64,000 nucleotides of DNA from an uncultured Bacilli bacterium. GTDB lineage: Bacteria; Bacillota_I; Bacilli_A; RF39; UBA660. Of the stretch, positions 15,875 to 24,768 are shown in pieces. A program made the translations under genes and the position numbers. A model generated the notes under the pieces. It was not told the DNA's origin and ran no database searches. It saw only the letters and a program-made list of their open reading frames with translations. The stretch covers positions 62,001 through 126,000 of the forward strand of contig CAKOSH010000004.1 of NCBI GenBank assembly GCA_934102215.1, read 5' to 3'. Position 1 is the first letter of the stretch, and every line of letters begins with the position of its first letter.

Positions 15875-16227
15875 TATTTATCATCTCCAAAGAAAGTATC
15901 AATCTTTTCTTCCTTTGCTTCTACCTTTTCTTCATCTTTCTTACTATCTCTTGTTAATTCTTCTACAAGAGACATAGCCTTTTGAAGAGAACCAATGTTT
16001 TCTTCAAGTGAATCTAAATTAATATTTTTAAGAGTACTTAATATTCCTTTTATATTAATACTATCTTTTATATCATCCTTAATGTATTTATTCCATACAT
16101 CCATATCTTCTCCATATATATCATATAATTCATAAAAAGATTGCCATGTTACTTTATTTTTATGTACATAATCTACAAATTCAGGATGATTAGAAACGAA
16201 TTTTTTAAATTTATCTATCTTTTCCAT
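15874..16227 (-). CDS. YlbD-like protein (putative spore coat protein)
   Basis: 117 residues. The start KFKKFVSNHPEFVDYVHKNKVTWQSFYELYDIYGED matches the YlbD pattern of a conserved HP-x-WQ-x-FYE block; the C-terminal half is charged and probably coiled. The family is annotated as a putative coat protein in Bacillus, and pairing with YlbE supports the call. It lies downstream of ftsQ, separated by a terminator. Confidence 0.72.
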   Translation of the reverse strand: MEKIDKFKKFVSNHPEFVDYVHKNKVTWQSFYELYDIYGEDMDVWNKYIKDDIKDSINIKGILSTLKNINLDSLEENIGSLQKAMSLVEELTRDSKKDEEKVEAKEEKIDTFFGDDK

Positions 16228-16235
16228 ATTAAATT

Positions 16236-16275
16236 ATATTAAAAGAGAAGCAAATTATGAATTACTTCTCTTTAA
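16236..16275 (-). terminator. Intrinsic terminator after ftsQ
   Basis: AAAGAGAAG...CTTCTCTTT stem followed by TTAATAT on the minus strand; the 5' arm contains the end of the ftsQ coding region. Confidence 0.7.
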
Positions 16276-16939
16276 TCTCAAAATAGTTTCCACTATCTAA
16301 ATATAATATACCCTTTTTATTATCAACCTTTTTTATTATTTCAACATATTTATTTAAAAGTTCTGCTTTAGATACAGTAATATATACCATATTACCATCA
16401 TTCATATAAAGTAAGAATCTTTTATCATCATATGAAGTCTTACTATATTCTATTTCACTTATCATATCAAGTATACTCTTATCTACATTACTTAACTTTT
16501 TAACAAAGTTTTTTTCTATATCTTCTGGAATATAATTAATTAATGTAGGAATACCTATTACATTATCAAGTTTATAATTATTATTATCCGATGCTTTATA
16601 TGTATCACTACTTCTTACATAATAAAGTATTTTCTTTTCTTTAACATCAATTTCTAATATAAATCCATATTTCTTTTTAATAGTAACATCTTCTATTAGA
16701 TCAAGTTTTAATAATTTATCTTTTATTTTACTTTTATTTAATAGAATAAACTTAGGATAATCTTCTATATTAGCAGTATAAATTATATCATCATCACTAT
16801 AATAACTATTATTTAATATAACTATATTTTTTGTCTTAATAGATAATAAGTATGAAAGTCCCATATATAATAAGAATAGAAATATTATAAAGAATAAGAA
16901 TTTCTTAAAACTAAATTTTCTCTTAATCTTTTTTTGCAT
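16262..16939 (-). CDS. ftsQ: Cell division protein FtsQ/DivIB
   Basis: 225 residues: basic N-terminus (KKIKRKFSFKKFL), a single membrane helix at about residues 15-35, then an extracytoplasmic POTRA-type domain (NIVILNNSYYSDDDIIYTANI...). The FtsQ/DivIB domain follows with KKYGFILEIDVKEKK. It joins FtsL and FtsB/DivIC at the septum. The family is divergent, so position helps: its start overlaps murG by 17 bases, a usual dcw neighbour. Confidence 0.82.
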   Translation of the reverse strand: MQKKIKRKFSFKKFLFFIIFLFLLYMGLSYLLSIKTKNIVILNNSYYSDDDIIYTANIEDYPKFILLNKSKIKDKLLKLDLIEDVTIKKKYGFILEIDVKEKKILYYVRSSDTYKASDNNNYKLDNVIGIPTLINYIPEDIEKNFVKKLSNVDKSILDMISEIEYSKTSYDDKRFLLYMNDGNMVYITVSKAELLNKYVEIIKKVDNKKGILYLDSGNYFEIKEK

Positions 16940-18017
16940 TCTTCTCCTTTAATATTGCTTTTATATTATTTACTATTAAAGTGCTAGATGCTACGTCTTT
17001 TATTTCTTTTAAGTTACTTTTTATTTCTTTTAAAGTATTTTCGTCAAATATTTCATCTATTGCTTTAATAAGTGTATTTTTATCTAAATCTTTTTCTTCA
17101 ATAAGAATACTTATCTTTTTATTAACTAAATCAAGAGCATTATAATATTGATGATTATTAGCTACATATGGACTTGGTATTAATATTGATGGTGTTTTAG
17201 TAGCCATAATTTCTGCGATAGTTGAAGCACCAGCTCTTGATATAATTAAGTCTGCACTTTTCATTAGACTTGGTAGATTTTCAAAAAAAGGTACAATCTT
17301 AGTACTTTTAGGTACAATTAAATTATTATTTAAATCTGCATAACTCTTTTTACCTGTTATAAATAGTATTTCAGTGTCATCTCTTTCATAACTTCTTAAA
17401 AAGTCAAGTAATCTTTCATTAACAGAAGTACTGCCAAGAGATCCCATCACTATTATTATAAGTTTTTTATCTTTAGAAAATCCTAAATCTGTTTTATTAT
17501 ATTTTTTTGTTTCAATAGCTCTTTGACTAACTGGATTACCTGTATATATAATATTTTTACATTTAAGTTTTCTAGTTCCATCTTTAAATGATACGAATAC
17601 TGCATCAACTTTAGAAGATAAGAATATATTTGTTTTACCAGGTAACATATTTTGTTCGTGAAGAAATACGCTTATTCCTTTCTTTTTAGCTGCTAAACAT
17701 ACTGGTAAAGTTACATAACCACCAAATGCGATAACTGCATCAGGTTTAAATTCATCCATTATCTTTAAACATTTTTTATATGAAGAACTAATACATTTAA
17801 TATTCTTAATATCACGAATTATATTAGTTTTAGAAAGACCATATATTTCAAGTCCTTCATATGGAATACCCATGCTTGGAATTAAATCACTTTCCATTCT
17901 ATCTTTAGTTCCAATATATAAGTATTCATTACTTTTATCCTTTTTTATTTCATCTAGTACTGATAAGGCTGGATAAATATGACCTCCAGTTCCACCAGCA
18001 GTTAAAATAAATTTCAT
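16923..18017 (-). CDS. murG: UDP-N-acetylglucosamine transferase MurG
   Basis: 364 residues, a GT-B glycosyltransferase that converts lipid I to lipid II at the inner membrane face. TAGGTGGHIYPALSVLDEI is the N-terminal lipid-phosphate loop; MGSLGSTSVNE and SRAGASTIAEIMA are the UDP-GlcNAc-binding signatures; HEQNMLPG is conserved. Length is normal. Overlapping with ftsQ, as expected for a division and wall gene pair. Confidence 0.96.
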   Translation of the reverse strand: MKFILTAGGTGGHIYPALSVLDEIKKDKSNEYLYIGTKDRMESDLIPSMGIPYEGLEIYGLSKTNIIRDIKNIKCISSSYKKCLKIMDEFKPDAVIAFGGYVTLPVCLAAKKKGISVFLHEQNMLPGKTNIFLSSKVDAVFVSFKDGTRKLKCKNIIYTGNPVSQRAIETKKYNKTDLGFSKDKKLIIIVMGSLGSTSVNERLLDFLRSYERDDTEILFITGKKSYADLNNNLIVPKSTKIVPFFENLPSLMKSADLIISRAGASTIAEIMATKTPSILIPSPYVANNHQYYNALDLVNKKISILIEEKDLDKNTLIKAIDEIFDENTLKEIKSNLKEIKDVASSTLIVNNIKAILKEKNAKKD

Positions 18018-18057
18018 GGATTATACACCTCACTCATAAATATATTATATACCATAA

Positions 18058-18885
18058 TTAGATTTTTTGCATTAATTCTATTATTTTTTCACGAAGTAAC
18101 TTGTTAGCATCTTCTAAATCCATATTAGATACATCTATAGGAGAGCCTATTCTTGTGATTAATTGGTTAGGTTCTCCATTATAATATCCTACTGTCGCAT
18201 AAGGTATTATTAAAGAGTTTGTTTTCTTCGCAAGAGATACTGCACCAAACTTAAATGGTAATAGTAATGATTCTTTATATTCTTCTTTAGTTATTATTTT
18301 CTTTTTTAATAGTTTTAATAATGATTCATCTGGTTTTAGTATATAATCTTTAAGTTCATCTTTAGTAATTTTATGGTTATTAGATAACTCTATAAGTAAA
18401 TTAACTTGTGTAGTTCTCGTACATTTATTCTTAAGTTTATCAAGTACTTCATCATGAGAAATACCAAGTATTTTAGCAACTTTATCTATTTCTGCTTCTT
18501 TAGATGTAACTTCATTACGAGTTCCTTCTGGGAAAAGACCTATTGCTCCTTTATTATTAAGTATCTCTCTTGCCTCACTTTTAGCATTTTCATCATGTAT
18601 ACTTCTATCAACTGGAATACAACCAGCCGCTCTATAGAACCATTCTTTTTTGCCTTTAAAGTATTCATCTTTAGCAAGCATATGGACTACTCTTTTAGTT
18701 GCAATAAGAGCATTATATTGATCATCTACATGTCTATGATTACCACATACTACTATACCACCTTTTTCTGGAATATTTTCTTTTCCAAATACAACTGGAT
18801 GATATTTATTTTTAAATTTAATTGTTACAAATGGTCTCATTAATTTATAACCAAATTCTTTTTGTGAATCACTTTTCTTCTTCAT
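18058..18885 (-). CDS. PlsC-like acyltransferase with an internal insertion
   Basis: About 275 residues of the 1-acylglycerol-3-phosphate acyltransferase family. Motifs: GNHRHVDDQYN (HxxxxD), FFEG-type FPEGTRNE, and PYATVGYYNG. Between FPEGTR and the next family block (LLPFKFGAVSLAKK) there is an extra helical stretch of about 80 residues (VAKILGISHDEVLDKLKNK...) that the paralogue at 20559 lacks. The start is uncertain among clustered ATGs; 18885 has GGAG at good spacing. It overlaps the end of the acyl-activating gene. Confidence 0.85.
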   Translation of the reverse strand: MKKKSDSQKEFGYKLMRPFVTIKFKNKYHPVVFGKENIPEKGGIVVCGNHRHVDDQYNALIATKRVVHMLAKDEYFKGKKEWFYRAAGCIPVDRSIHDENAKSEAREILNNKGAIGLFPEGTRNEVTSKEAEIDKVAKILGISHDEVLDKLKNKCTRTTQVNLLIELSNNHKITKDELKDYILKPDESLLKLLKKKIITKEEYKESLLLPFKFGAVSLAKKTNSLIIPYATVGYYNGEPNQLITRIGSPIDVSNMDLEDANKLLREKIIELMQKI

Positions 18886-20578
18886 CTTCATCATCTCCAT
18901 TCATTAATTCTTTATATGATATTTTACCTAATTTAGTTTTAGGAAGTTCATGTCTATATCCATAGGCATAAGGAAGAGCATAAGTTGCTATATTTTTTTC
19001 ACAATATTCTTTTATACTTTTCTTAATTTCACTATTTAAGACAAGTCCTTCTTTTAAAACAATATATGCTTTTACTACTTCCTTTTTATATGGATGAGGT
19101 ACCCCTACTACAGAGCATGCTTCTACATAAGGATGTTTAAGTATTATTTGTTCTATTTGACCTGGATAAATATTATATCCACTTGAAACAATCATTCTTT
19201 TAGCTCTTGATTTAAAATATACAAATCCATCACTATCCATATATCCAAGATCACCACTATGTAACCATACTTTACCATCTTTATGTGTCTTTAATACGTT
19301 ATCTGTTTCTTCTTTGTCATTTAAATATTCTTTCATAACAGTAGGTCCACATATACATATTTCACCTATTTCACCACTTAAACACTCTTTGTTATTAGTA
19401 TCAAATATACGAATAATTGTATCAGGACATGGAATACCTATACTGTCTTTTCTTACTTCCTCTTTTGGCATCATAGTTACACCAGCAGTACATTCAGTCA
19501 TACCATATGCAGTTCTAACATGAGTTTCACTTCCGTGATCACTTAGAAATTTATCTATTTTTTCTTGAAGTTCACCACTTAATGAATCTCCTCCACATAT
19601 TATACATTTTATAAATGATAAATCAATTTCTTTAAGCTTTTTACTTTTAGTAAGTCCTTCAAGTACACTAGGTACGCATGCTAGAATGTTAGGCTTATAT
19701 TTAAGCAATGTTTCATCAAACTTTTTAGGATTAACACTAGGTAATATAATTGCAGTTCCTCCTGATACTAATGTTGCATGAAATGTACATCCAAGACCAA
19801 ATCCATGGAATATTGGCATTATTGCTAAAATACTTATACCATTTCCAAGACACTTATTTATTTCAAGTTCACTTAATACAAGAGAATTAAAATTCATATT
19901 AGTAAGAACTATTCCTTTTGGTTTACCAGTGGTTCCTCCACTATGTAATATAGCAGCAGTATCTTCACCTGTACCAGTATCTTTAATAACTTCATGATAA
20001 TTTTTTGCTTCACTTAAAAAATTTGAATACATTATAACATCTTTATCAGGTTTTAATACATTTCTACCACTTGTTAATTTATAACCAAGCTTAGTCATAA
20101 TATCCATACTTTCACTTATAGGTAAATATATTATCTTAAGTACATTTATATCATCTTTAATATTAAATAATTTTTGATATGCAAGATCACATACAATAAC
20201 ATATTTACTACTAGTCAAATTAATATCATATTTAAATTCTTCTTCACTAGATAGCGGATGTATCATATTACATATAGCACCTATTCTATTTAATGCATAG
20301 AAACATATAATTGCTTCTGGTGTATTAGGCATAATTATAGATACGACATCACTCTTTTTAACTCCTAATTTTATAAAAGCACGACTACATGTATCAATCT
20401 TCATAAGAAAACTTTTATAAGTAACTTTATTTCCAAAATAAGTATATGCAATATTAGATGGATACTTTAAAGCACACTTTCTCATTAAAGAATACATAGA
20501 TGTATTTGGATATTCAATATGAGTTTTCATATCTTTGTAATACTTATACCATGAATAATTATCTTTTTCTTTTAGCAT
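18869..20578 (-). CDS. AMP-dependent acyl-CoA/acyl-ACP synthetase
   Basis: 569 residues of the ANL adenylating family. ILHSGGTTGKPKGIVLT is the AMP-binding loop, RTAYGMTECTAG the second core motif, WLHSGDLGYMDSDGFVYF the hinge region, and PKTKLGKIS holds the C-terminal catalytic Lys. It activates a fatty acid with ATP and loads CoA or ACP. It is flanked by two PlsC-like genes with short overlaps, an arrangement like a split Aas (acyltransferase plus acyl-ACP synthetase), suggesting fatty acid or lysolipid recycling. Its stop is TGA, which shows that TGA is not recoded. Confidence 0.9.
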   Translation of the reverse strand: MLKEKDNYSWYKYYKDMKTHIEYPNTSMYSLMRKCALKYPSNIAYTYFGNKVTYKSFLMKIDTCSRAFIKLGVKKSDVVSIIMPNTPEAIICFYALNRIGAICNMIHPLSSEEEFKYDINLTSSKYVIVCDLAYQKLFNIKDDINVLKIIYLPISESMDIMTKLGYKLTSGRNVLKPDKDVIMYSNFLSEAKNYHEVIKDTGTGEDTAAILHSGGTTGKPKGIVLTNMNFNSLVLSELEINKCLGNGISILAIMPIFHGFGLGCTFHATLVSGGTAIILPSVNPKKFDETLLKYKPNILACVPSVLEGLTKSKKLKEIDLSFIKCIICGGDSLSGELQEKIDKFLSDHGSETHVRTAYGMTECTAGVTMMPKEEVRKDSIGIPCPDTIIRIFDTNNKECLSGEIGEICICGPTVMKEYLNDKEETDNVLKTHKDGKVWLHSGDLGYMDSDGFVYFKSRAKRMIVSSGYNIYPGQIEQIILKHPYVEACSVVGVPHPYKKEVVKAYIVLKEGLVLNSEIKKSIKEYCEKNIATYALPYAYGYRHELPKTKLGKISYKELMNGDDEDEEEK

Positions 20579-21155
20579 TATCTCTCTCCTTTATAAGCAT
20601 TTTTGTAATTATATTCATAAGTTTTTCATTTTCAATTTCTAAGTCATCAGTAACTTTATATGGTTTCCCATATGTTATTTTAATACTTCTTCTAAATAAT
20701 TTATATTTACCTGTTATAGTAAATGGAACTATATAGGCACCTGTTTTTTTTGCAAATGATACTGCACCATATTTAAATGGAAGAATTATATCATTAGTTC
20801 TATTGACTGTCCCTTCAGGAAATATTCCAATTACTTCATTATTTTTAAGCACTTCTATTGCTTCACTTTTAGCATTTTCATCATGAATTTTCCTATCAAC
20901 TGGAATACATCCCATACTTCTAAAAAATGCATTACTTATTTTACTTTTAAATAATTCTTTTTTAGCAAGCATATGAACTACTCTTTTAGGCCCAGCAAGC
21001 ATTATCGCAGCATCTAAATTATTAGTATGATTTCCAGCAAGTATAACGCTACCACTTTTAGGAATATTACTTCTTCCTTCAAACTCTGGCCTATATAATA
21101 ATAAAAATATAGGATAACCAAGAGTTCTTACTATTCTATATAATATATATTTCAT
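20559..21155 (-). CDS. 1-acyl-sn-glycerol-3-phosphate acyltransferase (PlsC-like)
   Basis: About 198 residues. Canonical PlsC motifs: AGNHTNNLDAAI (HxxxxD), the segment GCIPVDRKIHDENAKSEA, FPEGTVNR and IVPFTITGKYK. It would make phosphatidic acid from lysophosphatidic acid at the membrane. Shared blocks (CIPVDR-IHDENAKSEA) show that the gene at 18058 is a paralogue. ATG 21155 has GGAGATG before it; an upstream in-frame ATG lacks one. First gene of the lipid operon. Confidence 0.92.
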   Translation of the reverse strand: MKYILYRIVRTLGYPIFLLLYRPEFEGRSNIPKSGSVILAGNHTNNLDAAIMLAGPKRVVHMLAKKELFKSKISNAFFRSMGCIPVDRKIHDENAKSEAIEVLKNNEVIGIFPEGTVNRTNDIILPFKYGAVSFAKKTGAYIVPFTITGKYKLFRRSIKITYGKPYKVTDDLEIENEKLMNIITKMLIKERDNAKRKR

Positions 21156-21206
21156 ATAACATCTCCATATATTTAAGTATATCACATTGCATATTATTTT
21201 ATCAAT

Positions 21207-21230
21207 TTAAAAGAGCCATTTTAGACTCTT
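21207..21230 (-). terminator. Intrinsic terminator
   Basis: AAGAGTC-TAAAAT-GGCTCTT followed by TTAAATT on the minus strand, downstream of the gene at 21250. Confidence 0.7.
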
Positions 21231-21249
21231 ATGACATTTTTAATATTAA

Positions 21250-22332
21250 TTAACCAATTCTAAATGCCGGTGAAATACCATTTACTGCATTAGCAATATC
21301 ACTACCATAATTGCCAATTTTATTTATATGGCAAAAAATAAAATTACCATTATTATTAGCTGAGCGTGTCCACCATATTGCAGGACTAGTTCCATAATTT
21401 TTTATTGCTCCACTATAGTTATTAATTGATACATTATTATTAATATAATAATCTAAAGTTCTTGTACTATCATTTACTGTACCATATAAAGTATCTATAT
21501 AAATTTCTTTTGTTTCAAGAAAATATAGTTTATCTGTTGAAACAAAATTAGATGAACTTACAGTATCACGACTTGATACTACATATGTATCTATTATTCC
21601 ATTTTTTAAATCATTTGGTAATGCATTATATATATCGGCATTTACAAATGTCCTCATACTACTTGCTGGCCAACCTCCATCATTTGTCATAGTATCATTC
21701 ATAACGCGAGTAGTTATTATATCCTGAAATTCAAGTACAAAGCCACATGCTGTCTGTGAAAAACCAGATGTACTGCATTCACTTGGTGTTGATAGATTTG
21801 CTATACGAATAGTATGTTTTCCATAGCTACCTAAATCTATTTCTTTTGTGTCTCCTACATTATAATTATGAATATCACCATTTTTTACATTATTAACTAT
21901 TATACCCCATGAATCATTTGCAAAAGAAGGTATTATTTCCGGAATACTTTCACATTTTCCATTCTTAACTTTATCAACAGTAAGCTCACCTAAATTATTA
22001 AATTTTCCACTTATGCAATAATTATCATTACCTACCTCAAAATCAATTATGTTTCCTTTATTATCTAATTTAACATTGTATTTTAAATCATTTGTATCCA
22101 TATCAAGTTTATTATTATCATTTGATATAGAACTAATATTATTACCCTTCATGCTTTCACTAATATACTTCTTAGAAATTTCTTTGTAAACATTCTTGGC
22201 ATCAGTTAAAAACACATCCTTTTTAGCTTTATTAAACATACTTAAAACATTTGGTACAGCAATTAAGACAAGTATAGCAAGTATAGCTATTACAGCAAGT
22301 AATTCAACTAATGTAAATCCTTTTTTATTCAT
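21250..22332 (-). CDS. Prepilin-anchored protein with C-terminal DUF6273-like domain
   Basis: About 360 residues. The N-terminus MNKKGFTLVELLAV plus alpha-1 helix is nearly identical to the pilins at 13841 and 15019. From about residue 145 to the end (FANDSWGIIVNNV ... TACGFVLEFQDIITT ... GISPAFRIG) it carries the module also found in the TasA-like proteins at 27461 and 42292, which I assign to DUF6273. A middle linker has two Cys (YCISG, KCESIP). Surface display through a pilus-like route is likely. ATG 22332 is used because MNKKGF is the conserved start. Confidence 0.82.
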   Translation of the reverse strand: MNKKGFTLVELLAVIAILAILVLIAVPNVLSMFNKAKKDVFLTDAKNVYKEISKKYISESMKGNNISSISNDNNKLDMDTNDLKYNVKLDNKGNIIDFEVGNDNYCISGKFNNLGELTVDKVKNGKCESIPEIIPSFANDSWGIIVNNVKNGDIHNYNVGDTKEIDLGSYGKHTIRIANLSTPSECSTSGFSQTACGFVLEFQDIITTRVMNDTMTNDGGWPASSMRTFVNADIYNALPNDLKNGIIDTYVVSSRDTVSSSNFVSTDKLYFLETKEIYIDTLYGTVNDSTRTLDYYINNNVSINNYSGAIKNYGTSPAIWWTRSANNNGNFIFCHINKIGNYGSDIANAVNGISPAFRIG

Positions 22333-22366
22333 ATCACACATCCTATCCTAATAAAATTATACAATA

Positions 22367-22391
22367 TAAAAAGTACTATTTCTAGTACTTC
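22367..22391 (-). terminator. Recurrent AGTACTA hairpin terminator, copy 1
   Basis: AGTACTA-GAAA-TAGTACT followed by TTTTTAT on the minus strand, after the lipoprotein at 22395. Near-identical copies occur at 24741, 29293 and 44807. Confidence 0.85.
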
Positions 22392-22394
22392 TCG

Positions 22395-22904
22395 TTATAA
22401 AATTGTTATTGTTTGAACATTTTGAATACTATATCTAGCTGGTTCATTTGGAACTAATAAATTAATTGGAGCTTTTTCTAAATATATACTATCTCTTTCA
22501 AAAAACAAAAACACATTATCATCAATTTCATCTTTAGAAAAAGTAACATTAAGACCACCATTACTAGAAAACTTAACTTCACTATATGATTTAATTCCTA
22601 ATGAATCAAATATTTCTTTTAATTTAAATCCTTTATATGAATGAGTTTCTTCACTATATCCATCATTCATAGTAGCTTTGATATCATACACTTTAGCATT
22701 TTTTAAACTTTCGTTATTAAATCCACCATCATAAATACCAAGCATACCAACAGAGAATTTAGGTAAAGTAGCAGTTGATTCAAAAACATCAATTACTTTA
22801 CCTTTCTCACCAGTTGGAATATTTTTATTTTCATTAACTTCTGTTTTATTGCATCCAACTAACATTAATACACACATTATTACAATTAATAATACTTTTT
22901 TCAT
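22395..22904 (-). CDS. Lipoprotein, possibly molybdopterin-oxidoreductase-like fold
   Basis: 169 residues with a lipoprotein signal (lipobox LVGC, Cys18). The mature part has SYKGFKLKEIFDSLGI and a C-terminal YSIQNVQTITIL, a layout reminiscent of the sulphite-oxidase-like (Oxidored_molyb) substrate domain where a ...GV-L-dll... block recurs; no cofactor site is evident. It lies 15 bases downstream of the large secreted protein at 22920, so they form a pair. The fold suggestion is tentative. Confidence 0.65.
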   Translation of the reverse strand: MKKVLLIVIMCVLMLVGCNKTEVNENKNIPTGEKGKVIDVFESTATLPKFSVGMLGIYDGGFNNESLKNAKVYDIKATMNDGYSEETHSYKGFKLKEIFDSLGIKSYSEVKFSSNGGLNVTFSKDEIDDNVFLFFERDSIYLEKAPINLLVPNEPARYSIQNVQTITIL

Positions 22905-22919
22905 TTTATTTCTCCTTTA

Positions 22920-24635
22920 CTAACAAGTTTTTTTAACTCCACTATATACACAATCACCATTTTTAGTTACAGTACCATTGCCTGCTCTTTCACATCCACC
23001 ACTCTTACAAGCTGGTAATTGTTCATACAATTCTTTGTTTTTATTCGCTAAAGCATCTTTTTCTTCCTTGGTAGTAGCTTTATGCCAATCTTCTGAATTT
23101 TTATGCATTTGACATTCAACATCACAATAACTGCTACCACCGCCTCCACTACTTCCTCCTGAACTTGGTGGTTCATATGTAGGGCAATCATCACGCCAAT
23201 TAGCAGTAAATGTAACTGTACCATTAGTAGCTAAATTCTTAAAATATAAAGCATTTGATGTACTTCCAACACTACTACTAACATTAGAACTATTATTACC
23301 ACTCTTAGCATAAGTAGTATTATGTCCACTTATACTCCATCCAGTAAATGTATAACATGAGTAACTTGGATGAGATATATTTATAACTTCTCCATACTTA
23401 ACTGTATTTGGATGAAAATTACCTAAACTTCCACTACCAACATTATAACTAATATTATAAGTATTCATTTTCCAATTAGCATATAAAGTATAAGTATCAT
23501 TAGGCTTTGATGTTAAATTTAATACAGAATCTTTATCTTTATATTTAGTAGCACTATTATTAGTAATACTCCATCCATCAAATGTTGCCCCTACTCTTGT
23601 AAAACTATTAGCAGGTAAAGTACATCTTTGATCATAAGTACACATTATACTTCCAACATTCCCATTTGCTTCACTACTATTTTTATCAAACTTAATAGTA
23701 TATTTATTTGCTTCCCATATTGCATATAATTTAACAGTAGCATTAGGATTAGATGTTACATTCTTAACAGTAACTCCATCATTAAAGATTACATTACCAG
23801 TTCTACTATTAGCCCATCCTTTAAAAGTATATCCTGTTTTACTAAATCCATTTTTAGGAAGAACACAATTTTGATCATAAGTGCAAGCAACAGAAGCAGT
23901 ATCACCAGAAGAATAACCATTTCCATCAAAACTAATGGTATAATTATTAGCTTTCCATTTAGCATACAATATAACAACATTATCTTTTGGTATATTAGTA
24001 AAATTAACACTATTACCATCATTAATAACATTATCATCATTAGGTTTTGATGTCCAACCTAAAAATGTATAACCAGTTTTTCTATAAGCGTTACTTGGCA
24101 ATTTACAAGGAGTACCAGTATCACACACAATAGTATCCATTCTACCATTAGTTGAAGAATTACCATTAAATGCTATCTTATATTTTCTAATAAATTCCCA
24201 AGGATTAGTTCTAGTACCAGTTCCAGTAACTCTTACTCCTGACTTAACAAAATCAGTAATTCTTGTTCCACTATTTTCTGTTTTAGGTAATAAATCTATT
24301 TTATTAGTCTTAACATTATAAACATTGTTACCTTCTTCAGTCATAGTAAAATATGAAGCCCCAGTAAATAAATATGAAGAATTATCATGAGTAGAAAGTT
24401 CAACTTCCTTCTTGTTAACTAATCCACCATTAATAAATCCATTTCTCACTTTATTATTACCATCAAATTCATATGGAATACTACTACCAGTTTCAATGTA
24501 ATCATTATACATATTAAATCTAGTAATATAAATATTTGCTTGTGATTTAGACATATCATAATTACTTTCACTCGCAGCACTTAACATTCCAGGAACAAGA
24601 AGAAGTAATAATAAACTATTCAACCTCTTTTTCAA
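22920..24635 (-). CDS. Secreted InlB B-repeat protein
   Basis: 571 residues: signal peptide ending near SAAS, a conserved N-terminal domain (about 25-150) shared with the proteins at 48328 and 50732 (YITRFNMYNDYI ... GFINGGLVNK ... YLFTGASYFTM ... TGTRTNPWEF), then four InlB B-type repeats (FLGWTSK, FKGWANS, FDGWSIT, FTGWSIS cores with Cys in CTYDQNC/CTYDQRC) and a Ser/Gly hinge followed by a Cys-rich tail. Probably cell-surface or released, adhesion-like. It forms a pair with the downstream lipoprotein. Confidence 0.82.
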   Translation of the reverse strand: MKKRLNSLLLLLLVPGMLSAASESNYDMSKSQANIYITRFNMYNDYIETGSSIPYEFDGNNKVRNGFINGGLVNKKEVELSTHDNSSYLFTGASYFTMTEEGNNVYNVKTNKIDLLPKTENSGTRITDFVKSGVRVTGTGTRTNPWEFIRKYKIAFNGNSSTNGRMDTIVCDTGTPCKLPSNAYRKTGYTFLGWTSKPNDDNVINDGNSVNFTNIPKDNVVILYAKWKANNYTISFDGNGYSSGDTASVACTYDQNCVLPKNGFSKTGYTFKGWANSRTGNVIFNDGVTVKNVTSNPNATVKLYAIWEANKYTIKFDKNSSEANGNVGSIMCTYDQRCTLPANSFTRVGATFDGWSITNNSATKYKDKDSVLNLTSKPNDTYTLYANWKMNTYNISYNVGSGSLGNFHPNTVKYGEVINISHPSYSCYTFTGWSISGHNTTYAKSGNNSSNVSSSVGSTSNALYFKNLATNGTVTFTANWRDDCPTYEPPSSGGSSGGGGSSYCDVECQMHKNSEDWHKATTKEEKDALANKNKELYEQLPACKSGGCERAGNGTVTKNGDCVYSGVKKTC

Positions 24636-24740
24636 TTTTCACACACTCCTATCATAAATATATAATATCACTTTTTAAATAATTTTTAAAGAACTAACTA
24701 ATAAATTTATTCAAAAACAAAATATATTTTAAATCAATAC

Positions 24741-24767
24741 AAAAGATACTATTTCTAGTACCTTTTT
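24741..24767 (-). terminator. Recurrent AGTACTA hairpin terminator, copy 2
   Basis: GGTACTAGAAATAGTATC-type hairpin with flanking T on the minus strand, after the gene at 24769; same family as 22367..22391. Confidence 0.7.
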
Positions 24768-24768
24768 C

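Noticed and set aside
18406..18843. Plus-strand open frame of 145 codons
   Set aside because: It is antisense to the PlsC-like gene, has no ribosome site and a biased, unlikely composition.
13841..22332. Complete type IV pilus or competence locus
   Set aside because: Prepilins only; no assembly ATPase, platform protein or prepilin peptidase.
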